64,000 nt of DNA from Chitinophagaceae bacterium UBA2375. GTDB lineage: Bacteria; Bacteroidota; Bacteroidia; Chitinophagales; Chitinophagaceae. This document shows positions 53,193 through 62,901 of the stretch, piece after piece. The position numbers and the translations under genes were made by a program. Position 1 is the first letter of the stretch. Each line of letters opens with the position of its first letter. The DNA is taken from contig DDTB01000015.1 of NCBI GenBank assembly GCA_002343985.1, positions 61,625 through 125,624 on the forward strand. The letters run 5' to 3'. The notes under the pieces were generated by a model that did not search any database, was not told the origin of the DNA, and worked only from the letters and a program-made list of their open reading frames with translations.

Positions 53193-54518
53193 ATGAAGAA
53201 AGTCTGTCTTCTGGCAATGCTCCTGGGCGTGCTGAACACCTCATTTGGGCAGGAAGATGATAAAAAAGCCCCTTCCCTCGGCTTCCACATTTTTGCCAAT
53301 GATTTCCAGACGGCTGCCGATATCAGGCAGTTGGGCTTATCGGAAGTCATTAAGGCCAAGCAGTTCGCGAAAACCAAGCGACTGAACCCGGGCCTGGCGC
53401 TCAGCTATATGCAGGGCATCAGCCGCAATGTTGATTTTATCACTACTTTGGCGGGTTCTATTGTTGATTACAATATCCCTAACCAGGGTTCGGATGGCGA
53501 GAAGCAGTTGTTCCTTGAAGCTTCTGCTTCGGCAAACATCAAACTACTGCCCGACAATTATTTCATCAGCCCTTATATCCACGCGGGTTTAGGAGCATTC
53601 CGATACAAGAAAACATTCGGCGCCTTCGCGCCTATCGGGCTTGGCTTGCAGTTCAGGGGATCTGAGAACACTTTCTTCCTGCTGAGTTCCGATTATCGTG
53701 TACCCGTTACCGATAAAGCCGCATACCATCTTTACCACAGCATTGGCGTGGTATCAGCCATCAAAAACAAAGCGCCAAAAGTAATTCCTCCGCCCCCGCC
53801 GCCGGTTATCCTTGACCGTGATGGGGATGGTGTGAATGATGATAAAGATGCCTGCCCGGATGTTGCCGGATCAGCTATGCTGGATGGCTGCCCGGATAAA
53901 GATGCCGATGGCATTGCGGATAAAGATGACAAATGCCCGGATGTTGCCGGATTGGCCAAATACGGCGGGTGCCCGATACCTGATACAGATGGCGATGGCA
54001 TCAATGATGAACAGGATAAATGCCCGAATGAGAAAGGCTTTGCCCGCTACCAGGGATGCCCGATCCCCGATACCGATGCGGATGGCGTGAACGATGAGGA
54101 AGATAAATGCCCGAACCGTCCAGGCCCGGCCAGCAACATGGGTTGCCCCGAAATCTCAAAGGCTGTTATTGAAAAAATCAATATTGCCGCGAAGAATATT
54201 TTCTTTGCCACCGGAAGCTCCAAGCTCCTGGCTAAGTCAAATAAGTCGCTGGATGAAGTGGTGAGCCTGCTGAAAGCAGATGAATCCCTGATGATTAATA
54301 TCGATGGACATACCGACAGCACCGGAAAGCGTGAGAAAAATATGGAACTGTCTTCCAGTCGTGCCAATGCTGTAAAGGCTTACCTGGCTGGAAATGGTAT
54401 CACGGAGAACCGTATGACAGCAACCGGGTTCGGTCCTGACAAGCCAGTAGCAACCAATAAAACCGCTGCCGGAAGGGCTAAAAACCGCCGCGTAGAAATG
54501 ACCGTTAGGAACTTCTAA
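53193..54518 (+). CDS. OmpA-family outer-membrane protein with calcium-binding repeats
   Basis: 441 aa. Signal peptide MKKVCLLAMLLGVLNTSFGQ; residues 30-200 look like a beta barrel; then a PPPPPP stretch and thrombospondin type 3-like repeats rich in DxDxDG (DRDGDGVNDDKDACPD, then KDADGIADKDDKCPD, DTDGDGINDEQDKCPN, DTDADGVNDEEDKCPN). The C-terminal OmpA domain binds peptidoglycan (NIDGHTDSTGKREKNMELSSSRA, RVEMTV). A structural link between outer membrane and cell wall is likely. ATG 53193 fits the signal peptide. Confidence 0.92.
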   Translation: MKKVCLLAMLLGVLNTSFGQEDDKKAPSLGFHIFANDFQTAADIRQLGLSEVIKAKQFAKTKRLNPGLALSYMQGISRNVDFITTLAGSIVDYNIPNQGSDGEKQLFLEASASANIKLLPDNYFISPYIHAGLGAFRYKKTFGAFAPIGLGLQFRGSENTFFLLSSDYRVPVTDKAAYHLYHSIGVVSAIKNKAPKVIPPPPPPVILDRDGDGVNDDKDACPDVAGSAMLDGCPDKDADGIADKDDKCPDVAGLAKYGGCPIPDTDGDGINDEQDKCPNEKGFARYQGCPIPDTDADGVNDEEDKCPNRPGPASNMGCPEISKAVIEKINIAAKNIFFATGSSKLLAKSNKSLDEVVSLLKADESLMINIDGHTDSTGKREKNMELSSSRANAVKAYLAGNGITENRMTATGFGPDKPVATNKTAAGRAKNRRVEMTVRNF

Positions 54519-54542
54519 TCAAAATAAATAATGACCCCATAA

Positions 54543-54572
54543 AAAATGCCCCGTCTCATCACGGGGCATTTT
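54543..54572. terminator. Bidirectional terminator after the OmpA-like gene
   Basis: Twelve-bp stem AAAATGCCCCGT / ACGGGGCATTTT with loop CTCATC, lying between the convergent OmpA-like and YD-repeat-like genes and ending in runs of A and T. Confidence 0.88.
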
Positions 54573-54588
54573 CGTTTATAGGTTACCG

Positions 54589-55422
54589 TTATTTTTTATC
54601 ATATTCATATTCGATGCTGCCCAGCAGCCTGCCTTCTTTTGAATATACCCTTTCCCTCGCCCTGAGCCCCTCGGCATACTGGTATTTCCAGGTTACATAA
54701 TCCTTGCCGCCGTCTTCCACACTCATCATCTGCACCACTTGATTGGCATTGTTGTATTCAAATTGGTAATCAGGGATCATCTCCTGTTTAAACTCATTCA
54801 TATGCACAATATCGGTGAGCCTGTTGCGGGTATCGTAGTAGTAATAATATTTACCGCCCGTCTTGCTGTCTTTTTCAATGGCCACATTGCCTGATTCATC
54901 GAGGGAGAACAGGATGACGGTGCTATCTGAATGATTCTTAATGCGGATCATTTTAGATGGTTTGCCTGCAGCATCGTATGTATACCTGTGCTCTTCGGTA
55001 TGCTGCGTCAGGAAATCATCATCACTTGAACTCAGGTGCGATACAATGGATGATATACGTCCTTCCGGATCGTATGCGTACCGGATGCGGTTAACGACAA
55101 TCTCAGAACTGTCTGACGATTCAACCAACTGCCCTTTGTCGTTGAAGTATGATATCAGCAAGGATTTGCTTGACACAGATGAGCGGGTATATAATTCCGC
55201 TTTTTGATAATTTTTTGAAAACTTCTTCTCACAGAAAAAACCTTCGCTGGGCGCTCCGTTTGATTCAAAACTGTTGATACGGATCGAGCGCACTTTCTGG
55301 GCCCGGTAAGCTTCCATGTCGGCATTGGCAGACTGGTTGCTGATGATGTCTTTGTAGTAATACTGTGCGGCTGCCTGAAAATGCCCCAGGGCCAGCAGGC
55401 TCAAAATCAAGAATCTGCGCAT
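54589..55422 (-). CDS. Exported protein with YD/RHS-like repeats, function unknown
   Basis: 277 aa with a signal peptide (MRRFLILSLLALGHFQAAAQ) and from residue 110 repeated motifs in the style of YD repeats: YAYDPEGRISSIV, YTYDAAGKPSKMI, YYYDTRNRLTDIV, FEYNNANQVVQMM, YEYD. Such repeats form extended beta shells in RHS proteins; here there is no toxin domain. It may be a small surface or periplasmic structural protein. Not part of an obvious operon. Confidence 0.75.
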   Translation of the reverse strand: MRRFLILSLLALGHFQAAAQYYYKDIISNQSANADMEAYRAQKVRSIRINSFESNGAPSEGFFCEKKFSKNYQKAELYTRSSVSSKSLLISYFNDKGQLVESSDSSEIVVNRIRYAYDPEGRISSIVSHLSSSDDDFLTQHTEEHRYTYDAAGKPSKMIRIKNHSDSTVILFSLDESGNVAIEKDSKTGGKYYYYYDTRNRLTDIVHMNEFKQEMIPDYQFEYNNANQVVQMMSVEDGGKDYVTWKYQYAEGLRARERVYSKEGRLLGSIEYEYDKK

Positions 55423-55446
55423 GAAGATTGGTTGGGTTTATGTGTG

Positions 55447-55454
55447 CAAATTTA
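55447..55454 (-). promoter_or_regulatory. -7 promoter element of the YD-repeat-like gene
   Basis: TAAATTTG on the minus strand fits TAnnTTTG, 24 bp before the ATG at 55422; the -33 box is not evident. Confidence 0.45.
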
Positions 55455-55522
55455 CCGGCTGGATCATTCTGTTCCTGAAAAGAACCCGCTAAACTTCATT
55501 ATTTTTAACAAAATTTATCTAC

Positions 55523-56563
55523 TTGAGTCATTTAAAGGAGCGTAAAGAAAAAAACTGCCTGAATTGCCAGGCTGAAGTGCAAGGGAGGTACTGCCATATT
55601 TGCGGGCAGGAGAATGTGGACACTTATGAATCTGCTTGGCATTTGACCGTACATTTTTTTCAGGATATCCTGCATTACGACGGTAAATTTCTCCGCACCA
55701 TTCGTTACCTGATCACCAAACCGGGGCTGCTCACCAGGGAATATGCCATCGGGCGAAGGGCAAGTTATGTGAACCCTTTGCGGCTCTATATTTTCAGTTC
55801 TGCCATATTTTTTATCATTTTCTTCGCGGTGAGCGACAGAAATGAAACCATCGTTACCAATACTTATAATGGAAAAACGGAAGCGGAAATCGCGGTCATG
55901 GATTCGCTTGAATTTGATCAATTTACAAGGGGTTTAAACAATGGCAAACCCATGACCAGGGCGGATTTCGGTGAGTACCTTGACAGTGCTTCGCAATATG
56001 GGGGTATCACATTATCGAGCAGTTCGTATAAATCAAGAGAAGAATATGATAGTTTGCTCCGTATTGGCGCGAGAAAGCATAATTGGTTGCAAAGACAGGT
56101 ATTATATAAGGAAATTGAGGTCAATCAAAAATATCATCGCGACAGGAAGCAGATCCTGCAAAGGTTCCGGCAAGAATTCCTCCATAGTTTTCCCCAGATG
56201 CTGTTTTTGTCATTGCCTTTGTTCGCATTGATATTGAAACTACTTTACCTGAGGCAGAAGCGGTTCTATTATGCCAATCATGCCATATTCGGTATTCATT
56301 TTTATGTATTCATCTTCATGATGATTTTACTTAGTATCGGCTTGAACAGGGTGTTTGGCTTATTGGGTGCTGATGTAACAGACTGGCTGGCATTCATCAA
56401 CCTCATCCTTATCTTATTGTATGAATATAAATCCATGCGGTTGTTTTATGAACAGGGCCGGCCTAAAACAATACTCAAATTTATTTTACTGAACCTGGTA
56501 CACCTGGTATTGATGATGCTCCTCATGTTTGGATTTATTTTATTTTCCGCATTTAAATTATAA
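55523..56563 (+). CDS. DUF3667 membrane protein with zinc ribbon
   Basis: 346 aa. The start carries a zinc ribbon (CLNCQAEVQGRYCHICGQ) followed by the DUF3667 signature TVHFFQDILHYDGKFLRTIRYLITKPG and NPLRLYIFSSAIFFIIFF; two to five helices, with a charged region 120-225 between. Function unknown. The gene starts with TTG 55523, since the ribbon begins immediately after and no ATG precedes it. It runs into mazG after 5 bp. Confidence 0.85.
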   Translation: MSHLKERKEKNCLNCQAEVQGRYCHICGQENVDTYESAWHLTVHFFQDILHYDGKFLRTIRYLITKPGLLTREYAIGRRASYVNPLRLYIFSSAIFFIIFFAVSDRNETIVTNTYNGKTEAEIAVMDSLEFDQFTRGLNNGKPMTRADFGEYLDSASQYGGITLSSSSYKSREEYDSLLRIGARKHNWLQRQVLYKEIEVNQKYHRDRKQILQRFRQEFLHSFPQMLFLSLPLFALILKLLYLRQKRFYYANHAIFGIHFYVFIFMMILLSIGLNRVFGLLGADVTDWLAFINLILILLYEYKSMRLFYEQGRPKTILKFILLNLVHLVLMMLLMFGFILFSAFKL

Positions 56564-56568
56564 AACCT

Positions 56569-57354
56569 ATGTATGATCAGGATACGGCTGCCGCATTTCT
56601 CAGGTTGGTTACGATAATGGATGAACTCCGGGAGAAATGCCCATGGGATAAAAAGCAAACCATTCAAACACTCAGGCACCTCAGCATTGAAGAGACCTAT
56701 GAACTTGCCGATGCCATCAGCGAGAGTAACTGGCAGGGTATCCGCGAAGAACTTGGCGACCTGCTCTTACATATCGTGTTTTATGCAAAAATAGGAACGG
56801 AGCAAAAGGAGTTTACGCTGCCGGATGTTATCCATGCCGTTTGCGATAAACTCATCCGCCGCCACCCACATATTTATGGCGATGTGCAAGTCAGCAATGA
56901 AGAGGAAGTGAAACAAAACTGGGAAAAACTCAAATTACAGGAAGGGAAAAAATCTGTTCTTGGCGGAGTGCCCAGGTCTTTGCCTTCAATGGTTAAAGCC
57001 ATACGCTTGCAGGAAAAATCGAAGCAGGTGGGATTTGAGTGGGAGAATGCGGAACAGGTTTGGCATAAAGTAGAAGAAGAGATGGGCGAATTGAAGCAAG
57101 CGGTTAGCACAGGGAAGCCGGATCAAATTGAAGAGGAATTAGGCGATGTGTTTTTTTCCCTGGTAAATTATGCACGCTTTTTGCAGGTTGATGCGGAGAA
57201 CGCACTGGAGCGGACCAATAAAAAATTCATGAGCAGGTTTTTGCGCATGGAGTCCCTGGCTATGTCTGAAAATAAAAATTTGCAGGAGATGAGCCTGGAG
57301 GAAATGGACCAGCTATGGGAACGCATCAAGCAGCTAGACCAGCAGGAAAAATAA
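56569..57354 (+). CDS. mazG: MazG nucleoside triphosphate pyrophosphohydrolase
   Basis: Hydrolyses non-canonical or excess NTPs to NMP and PPi. 261 aa with two all-alpha MazG repeats: LREKCPWDKKQTIQTLRHLSIEETYELADAI and EELGDLLLHIVFYAKI, then WEKLKLQEGK, EEEMGELKQAV and EEELGDVFFSLVNYARF; EExxE/ExxD metal sites present in both. Normal length; between the DUF3667 gene and the large kinase. Confidence 0.95.
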   Translation: MYDQDTAAAFLRLVTIMDELREKCPWDKKQTIQTLRHLSIEETYELADAISESNWQGIREELGDLLLHIVFYAKIGTEQKEFTLPDVIHAVCDKLIRRHPHIYGDVQVSNEEEVKQNWEKLKLQEGKKSVLGGVPRSLPSMVKAIRLQEKSKQVGFEWENAEQVWHKVEEEMGELKQAVSTGKPDQIEEELGDVFFSLVNYARFLQVDAENALERTNKKFMSRFLRMESLAMSENKNLQEMSLEEMDQLWERIKQLDQQEK

Positions 57355-57358
57355 TATT

Positions 57359-60300
57359 TTGACGGAATCCACAATTTCATACCGCCGCTTCCTTTTTAAA
57401 CACGCATACCTGCTGGTATTGGCGGCATGGCTGTTTACATTGTCATTTGTGGTGGATAATTACTGGTCGGTGAATGCGTCGTTAAAAGGGGTTAGAAACG
57501 CCATCAGCTTCGACCTGCACGATGCGCAACGCCAGGTACGCCATTGGTGGATGGATACCTCGCTGATCAGGTCTGTGGCTTCCGGAAAATATACTGAAAA
57601 GCAACTTAATCAGGTACAGGAAGGAAAGGTCTTTTTATTCATGTATGCCCCTGATTCCGATGCGGGCGACCGGCTTGTTTTCTGGAATACGCAGCAGGCG
57701 CTGCCATATCCTTCATTGCTCTATGATACACGCGAACAAGGATTCATGCGCGGGGCGAATGGATATTATGTTTGGATGAAAAAAGAGGTTGCGCCTTATA
57801 GGATCATCGCGCTCATACCGGTAAAATGGTCATTTGCCATTCAAAACGATTACCTCCAGAACTCGTTCCTGGCTAAGGAAATCATCTCCGGGAACTTTGA
57901 TGTCAGTGCAGATACCGTAAAGGGATTGCCGGTTTTATCGTTGGATGGAAAAAGATTGTTCCATGTATTCGCGAAAGATAAAATCAGTTTCTACAAAAGC
58001 AACCCGATAGCAGTTGCTATGAAAGCCCTTGCTTTGATCATGGTGCTGGTGTTCGTGCAACTCTTTGCCGTTTTTATCAAAGACAAAAAAGGGATAGCCA
58101 TTGCTTCCGTTTTACTGGGTATTGTATTGTTGCTGATCCGGTTACTGTTGATATATGTCCCCGGGCTCTTAAACCTGCAGCAGTTCGCTTTGTTTGATCC
58201 TTCGTGGTATGCGGCGAATGCCTGGGCGTCTTCCCTTGGCGACCTGCTCCTGCATGCTTTATTCATCACCTGGTTTATTTTATTCCTCCATCGGTACCTG
58301 CAACCGGCCACAACCCTGGTCAAGCCTGTAAAAAATCAAACAGCCATGGCTTTGCTCGGGTTAGGCTCCATCATGCTTGTCGGTGTCAGTTTTCTGGCTG
58401 CCAACAGCGTGAGGTCGCTTGTCTCTGATCCCCGTGTTTCATTCGATGTTATGAACTTCTTTACACTGAACGGGTTCAGCGTCATCGGATTTTTTATCCT
58501 TGCCTGCATTTGTATTGGATATTTTTTCTTTTGCCAGATGCTGGTGGAATGGGTCCGCGCCATCTACCAGGGGCCAACATGGGTTATGTTGCTGGCCCTG
58601 GCTGTAACAGGCTTGCTGGCCCTGAGTTTCAGGATTGGCCATATAAAAGGCGGGTTCGATTTATTTGTATTGGGTTGGCTGGTCCTGTTTGTCGGCCTCC
58701 TGGTCAGTCGCTGGCTAACGTTAATCAGTACACGAATTATTTCTTCGCGGATGGTCATTTGGCTTTTCTTTTTTTCCGTATCCGTAACAGGCATCCTGAT
58801 GGCGGAGAATAACCGCAAGGAACTCGACAACCGGAAGCGTTACGCCGAAACCTTATTGCAAAAGTCAGATCCCTCGAAAGAAACCATGGTCAATAGCCTG
58901 TTGACGGCATTTGACAGCAGCTTCCTGGCCGCCCGTTTCGACAGGTTTTACAGGTTGGGCGATAATTTATTTTTAAAGGATTCGCTCATCAACAGCAACC
59001 CAAGCGGGTTTACCAACCGCTACGATACAAGGGTCTATGTTTACGATGCGAAAGAACAACCTTTGTATAATACAGATTCCGTCAGTTTCGCGCAAGTCAA
59101 TATCATCCTCAATACACAGTCGAAGCCAACCGCCACGCCCGGTTTATATTATTTTGATGAGGCGTACGATGCTTATAGTTATATCTGTAAACGCAGCCTG
59201 CATGCGCCCGACAGCAGCTTGATGGGTTATGTGTTCATCCTGGCTTCGCCTAAGAAATTCAAGAAAGACGCCCTGTATCCTGAACTATTCAGCCGTGGCA
59301 ACCAGTCTGATATCGAGCAATCCGGGCTGTATGCTTTCGCGCAATACAGCAACTGGAAACTGATCCGTACACACAACGATTATCCATTTCCGTCTGCTTT
59401 ATCAAAACAGGATTTCAGGGGCGATGCTTTCCAGGAAAAGCAAAAAGGTACATATAATGAACTCTGGTACCATGCGGGCGCCGGAAGGGTAGTGGCCATC
59501 GTCAAGGAAAGCCGTTGGTTAATTGAAACCATCACATTGTTCTCTTACCTCTTTTGCTCATTTCTCCTGGTAACGGCATTGTTCTGGCTCGTGAGTGCGG
59601 TCGTCCGCTCTAAGTTCAGCATCTCCAGGTTCCTGGGTTACTGGCAGATGACCATCCGCACGCAAATCCATGGTACCATCATTTTTATCAGCGTGCTTTC
59701 ATTTATCATCATCGGTGTCGCCACCATTTTATTTTTCATCAACCGCTATGAGTCAAATAACCGCGAAAAGCTGAGCCGCACCATCAGGATCATGGAGAAA
59801 GAAGTGCGCAATGCCATGGGTAAGGGTTGGTCTATGAATGATTCCCTGCAAACAGTGGAACGTGCTTTCGGCCAGGACATAGAGCAAACGGTTAATAAAA
59901 TCTCTGAAATTCATGGTGTCGATGTAAACCTGTACGACCTCGATGGCAACCTGAGGATATCTTCATTGCCCATGTTGTACACGCGCGGGTTGCTCAGCAC
60001 GAAAATGCAGCCCAACGCCTATTTTCACCTGGCACGTATGAAAGAAATCCAGTTTCAGCAGGATGAACATGTCGGGCGATTATCCTTCGCGAGCAATTAT
60101 GTACCAGTGAAGGATCAGCAAGGTAACGATTACGCATACCTGCATATTCCGTATTTCACTTCACAGAGCAACCTCCGCCAGGAAATTTCGAACTTCCTGG
60201 TGACCATCATAAACCTGAATGCCTTCATCTTCCTGATAGCAGGTATCATCGCCTTATTCATCACCAACCGAATCACACGTTCATTTTCGATTATCGGGGA

Positions 60301-61114
60301 GAAAATGAAGAAGATCAATATCGGCGCGCATAATGAAGCGATAGAATGGAAAAGGCAGGATGAATTGGGCATCCTGGTGGCCGAATACAATAAAATGGTC
60401 AGCCAGTTGGAAGATAGCGTCCAGGCTATGGCCAAGGCCGAAAGGGAAGGGGCCTGGCGGGAGATGGCCCGTCAGGTGGCGCATGAAATCAAGAACCCGC
60501 TGACGCCCATGAAACTGAGCCTGCAGTACCTTCAGAAAGCGATAGAGCAAAAAGCGCCCAATGTGCCTGAACTCTCCGCGCAGGTTTCGCATACACTGAT
60601 CGAACAAATCAATCACCTCAATAAAATTGCCGGTGATTTCAGCCAGTTCGCACATATCGGGGAATCCGCAAGGGAAAGGGTCGACCTGAATGCAGTCCTG
60701 CACAGCGTCCTGTCTTTATATCAATCAGATGAGAGGGCAAGCCTGCACTACCAGTTGCCAGAAACCCCGGTGTGGGTGATCGCAGATAAAACACACCTCA
60801 ATCGCTTGTTCAATAACCTGATGCTGAACGCGATTCAATCTGTACCGGATGACCGTATGGGGCAAATTGAATTGCAGGAACAGATTCGCGAAGGCCGGGT
60901 GAGGGTGAGTATTTCGGATAACGGACAGGGAATCGATGAATCTTTACGCGCCAATATCTTTACGCCAAACTTTACTACAAAAACCTCAGGCACCGGACTG
61001 GGGCTTGCCATGTGCAAGCGCATCGTAGAGCAGGCGGATGGCGAGATATGGTTTGATACAGTACCCGGACAAGGCACTACATTTTATGTGCAGTTCCCTA
61101 TAACAGCCGATTAA
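57359..61114 (+). CDS. Large NtrY-like membrane sensor histidine kinase
   Basis: 1251 aa. Helices near 14-34, 220-240, 248-270, 290-310 and 330-500 in groups form a long multi-pass N-terminal region; periplasmic loops follow (residues 510-730, 800-940), then a last helix near 955, HAMP-like linker (FSIIGEKMKKINIGAHNEAIEW, residues 975-1000), HisKA with REMARQVAHEIKNPLTPMKL and the ATPase domain (NNLMLNAIQSV, DNGQGI, GTGLGLAMC). It is similar to NtrY kinases. Starts at TTG 57359. No response regulator is next to it, so it is an orphan here. Confidence 0.88.
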   Translation: MTESTISYRRFLFKHAYLLVLAAWLFTLSFVVDNYWSVNASLKGVRNAISFDLHDAQRQVRHWWMDTSLIRSVASGKYTEKQLNQVQEGKVFLFMYAPDSDAGDRLVFWNTQQALPYPSLLYDTREQGFMRGANGYYVWMKKEVAPYRIIALIPVKWSFAIQNDYLQNSFLAKEIISGNFDVSADTVKGLPVLSLDGKRLFHVFAKDKISFYKSNPIAVAMKALALIMVLVFVQLFAVFIKDKKGIAIASVLLGIVLLLIRLLLIYVPGLLNLQQFALFDPSWYAANAWASSLGDLLLHALFITWFILFLHRYLQPATTLVKPVKNQTAMALLGLGSIMLVGVSFLAANSVRSLVSDPRVSFDVMNFFTLNGFSVIGFFILACICIGYFFFCQMLVEWVRAIYQGPTWVMLLALAVTGLLALSFRIGHIKGGFDLFVLGWLVLFVGLLVSRWLTLISTRIISSRMVIWLFFFSVSVTGILMAENNRKELDNRKRYAETLLQKSDPSKETMVNSLLTAFDSSFLAARFDRFYRLGDNLFLKDSLINSNPSGFTNRYDTRVYVYDAKEQPLYNTDSVSFAQVNIILNTQSKPTATPGLYYFDEAYDAYSYICKRSLHAPDSSLMGYVFILASPKKFKKDALYPELFSRGNQSDIEQSGLYAFAQYSNWKLIRTHNDYPFPSALSKQDFRGDAFQEKQKGTYNELWYHAGAGRVVAIVKESRWLIETITLFSYLFCSFLLVTALFWLVSAVVRSKFSISRFLGYWQMTIRTQIHGTIIFISVLSFIIIGVATILFFINRYESNNREKLSRTIRIMEKEVRNAMGKGWSMNDSLQTVERAFGQDIEQTVNKISEIHGVDVNLYDLDGNLRISSLPMLYTRGLLSTKMQPNAYFHLARMKEIQFQQDEHVGRLSFASNYVPVKDQQGNDYAYLHIPYFTSQSNLRQEISNFLVTIINLNAFIFLIAGIIALFITNRITRSFSIIGEKMKKINIGAHNEAIEWKRQDELGILVAEYNKMVSQLEDSVQAMAKAEREGAWREMARQVAHEIKNPLTPMKLSLQYLQKAIEQKAPNVPELSAQVSHTLIEQINHLNKIAGDFSQFAHIGESARERVDLNAVLHSVLSLYQSDERASLHYQLPETPVWVIADKTHLNRLFNNLMLNAIQSVPDDRMGQIELQEQIREGRVRVSISDNGQGIDESLRANIFTPNFTTKTSGTGLGLAMCKRIVEQADGEIWFDTVPGQGTTFYVQFPITAD

Positions 61115-62785
61115 TCAGCGTTTCCTTTTCTCTACAAATGCGGTAAATGCTTCCAGACTAAAACTGCTCAGGTTTCTTTCCTTTTTCAGCAACGCTTTTT
61201 GTGCCACACGTACACCGTATGCGTTGTCGTGAAACCCATCGGTATGGTGCGCATCCGGGTTGATGGAAATCAGTACATTTTTTTCCAGCGCGTAAGCGAT
61301 ATGCCTCCAGTCGATATCAAGCCTGTTCGGATTGGCGTTTAATTCAATCACAACATCGTTAGCCGCACAGGCATCAATAATGCGTTCGTGGTTTACAGGG
61401 TACCCGGGCCTGCTCAGCAATAGCCTTCCGGTTATGTGTCCAAGGATGCGCGTGTAGGGATTTTCAATGGCTTTCAACAATCGCATCATGGCTTTCTCCT
61501 CCGTCATTTTCAGGTTGCTGTGTACGGAAGCAATCACCAGGTCGAAGCTCGCAAGGATTTCATCCGGATAATCCAGGCTGCCGTCATTCAGGATATCGGC
61601 TTCAATACTCTTGAAAATCCGGAATGGTTGCAATGCTTTATTGAGTTCATCAATCTGTTTATGCTGCTCCCTGATCCTGTCAGCATTGAGCCCATTCGCG
61701 TAAAATGCCGATTGGCTGTGATCGGAAATCACGAGGTATTCATAACCTTCCGCCATCGCGGTACGCGCCATCTCTTCCAGGCTTTGGCTGCCATCGCTCC
61801 AGTTGCTGTGGGAATGTATGATGCCCCTGATATCTTTTTCTGTAATCAGTTCCGGGAATTTGCCTGCTGCGGCCAGTTTCAAGGCCTCGACGCTTTCCCT
61901 GGCAGCAGCCGGGATATGCTGCATGCTCAGCTTTGCAAAAAAAGCTTCTTCATTATTTACATTGTCACCTGGTATAGGGTAGTTTTCTGTCAATGTGTTC
62001 CAGAATAATTCTGAAGAACTGTGTTGGATATGCGATGCGATAAACGATTCTCCGGCCTCCAAGCAATATAAGCCAAGTGTAATTCCCATACCTGTTTTGT
62101 ATAGCATCGGGTTTGCACTATCCGCTACATACTGAAATTCCGGGACCAGGTCTATCACTTTTCGGATATGGGAAGCGGGTAATTGTATAATGAAATCAAG
62201 GGTTTCAATCGTTTCCATTTGCCGGGCCATAGCGCCGGTCAGTAAAATGCCCGTACCAGGAAAACATTTTACAAGGAATGATTGAAAAACGGGTACTAAT
62301 GGTTCTGCTTGCGCATACAATTGCTGATGTTCGTGCTGCTGATAAAAACGGATGCTCTCCATCACGTTCTGTTGGGTTTTTTCGCCAAACCCTTTGTACA
62401 TTTTTAGCCGGTTTTCCTGGCAGGCATACAGCAATTCACCAACGGTTTCTATGCCCATTTCTTTCCAGATGCTATGGATCTTTTTTGGGCCGATGCCTTT
62501 GATCTGCAACATATCAATCACACCGGGGGGAGTCTGGCTGATCAATGACTCAAGGATTTGTAATTTCCCGCTGTCTGCCATCTCCCTGATTTTCTGAGCG
62601 GATGATTGGCCGATGCCTTTTATGGCCGCGAGTTTATCGATGGATAATTCGCTGGCGGGAACGGCAAGGCGTTCCAATGCAAAAGCCGCTGAAGCGTATG
62701 ATTTTGATTTAAATGAGTTCTCCCCATGTATGTCCATCAACTTGGATAAGAGGGAAAGGCTGTCTGCGATTTGTACATTGTCCAT
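61115..62785 (-). CDS. polX: PolX-family protein with PHP domain and degraded polymerase site
   Basis: 556 aa. Helix-hairpin-helix elements IKGIGQSSA (residue 55) and IKGIGPKKI (95) head the PolX region. The palm motif of active PolX (GSxRR...KDLDFII) is here GAMARQMETIETLDFII: the first catalytic Asp is Thr195, only Asp197 remains, and the GS/RR nucleotide contacts are lost. The C-terminal PHP phosphoesterase domain from residue 320 looks intact: HSHSNWSDG, YLVISDHS, HITGR, NPDAHHTDG. So repair nuclease activity (3'-5' exonuclease or phosphatase) is possible while DNA synthesis seems doubtful. Its stop meets the stop of the kinase gene. Confidence 0.9.
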   Translation of the reverse strand: MDNVQIADSLSLLSKLMDIHGENSFKSKSYASAAFALERLAVPASELSIDKLAAIKGIGQSSAQKIREMADSGKLQILESLISQTPPGVIDMLQIKGIGPKKIHSIWKEMGIETVGELLYACQENRLKMYKGFGEKTQQNVMESIRFYQQHEHQQLYAQAEPLVPVFQSFLVKCFPGTGILLTGAMARQMETIETLDFIIQLPASHIRKVIDLVPEFQYVADSANPMLYKTGMGITLGLYCLEAGESFIASHIQHSSSELFWNTLTENYPIPGDNVNNEEAFFAKLSMQHIPAAARESVEALKLAAAGKFPELITEKDIRGIIHSHSNWSDGSQSLEEMARTAMAEGYEYLVISDHSQSAFYANGLNADRIREQHKQIDELNKALQPFRIFKSIEADILNDGSLDYPDEILASFDLVIASVHSNLKMTEEKAMMRLLKAIENPYTRILGHITGRLLLSRPGYPVNHERIIDACAANDVVIELNANPNRLDIDWRHIAYALEKNVLISINPDAHHTDGFHDNAYGVRVAQKALLKKERNLSSFSLEAFTAFVEKRKR

Positions 62786-62789
62786 ACCT

Positions 62790-62797
62790 CAAATGTA
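62790..62797 (-). promoter_or_regulatory. -7 promoter element of polX, close to the start codon
   Basis: TACATTTG on the minus strand matches TAnnTTTG and ends four bases before the ATG at 62785, which implies a leaderless or nearly leaderless transcript. Confidence 0.5.
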
Positions 62798-62848
62798 ATG
62801 GATTCGGGCATTGCGCTGCATGTTATTCCGGAAAGCAGGGACACAAAA

Positions 62849-62872
62849 AAAGTCCCGTAAAAACGGGACTTT
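62849..62872 (-). terminator. Terminator of the histone-like gene
   Basis: Ten-bp stem AAAGTCCCGT / ACGGGACTTT around AAAA; on the minus strand it is followed by a T-run, 29 bp after the stop of the Lys/Ala-rich gene. Confidence 0.88.
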
Positions 62873-62901
62873 CTAATATTTGCTTTGGCGGCAAATGAAG
62901 C

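Noticed and set aside
61115..62785. Simple histidinol phosphatase/PHP enzyme
   Set aside because: The helix-hairpin-helix and palm regions show PolX architecture even though the polymerase site is damaged.
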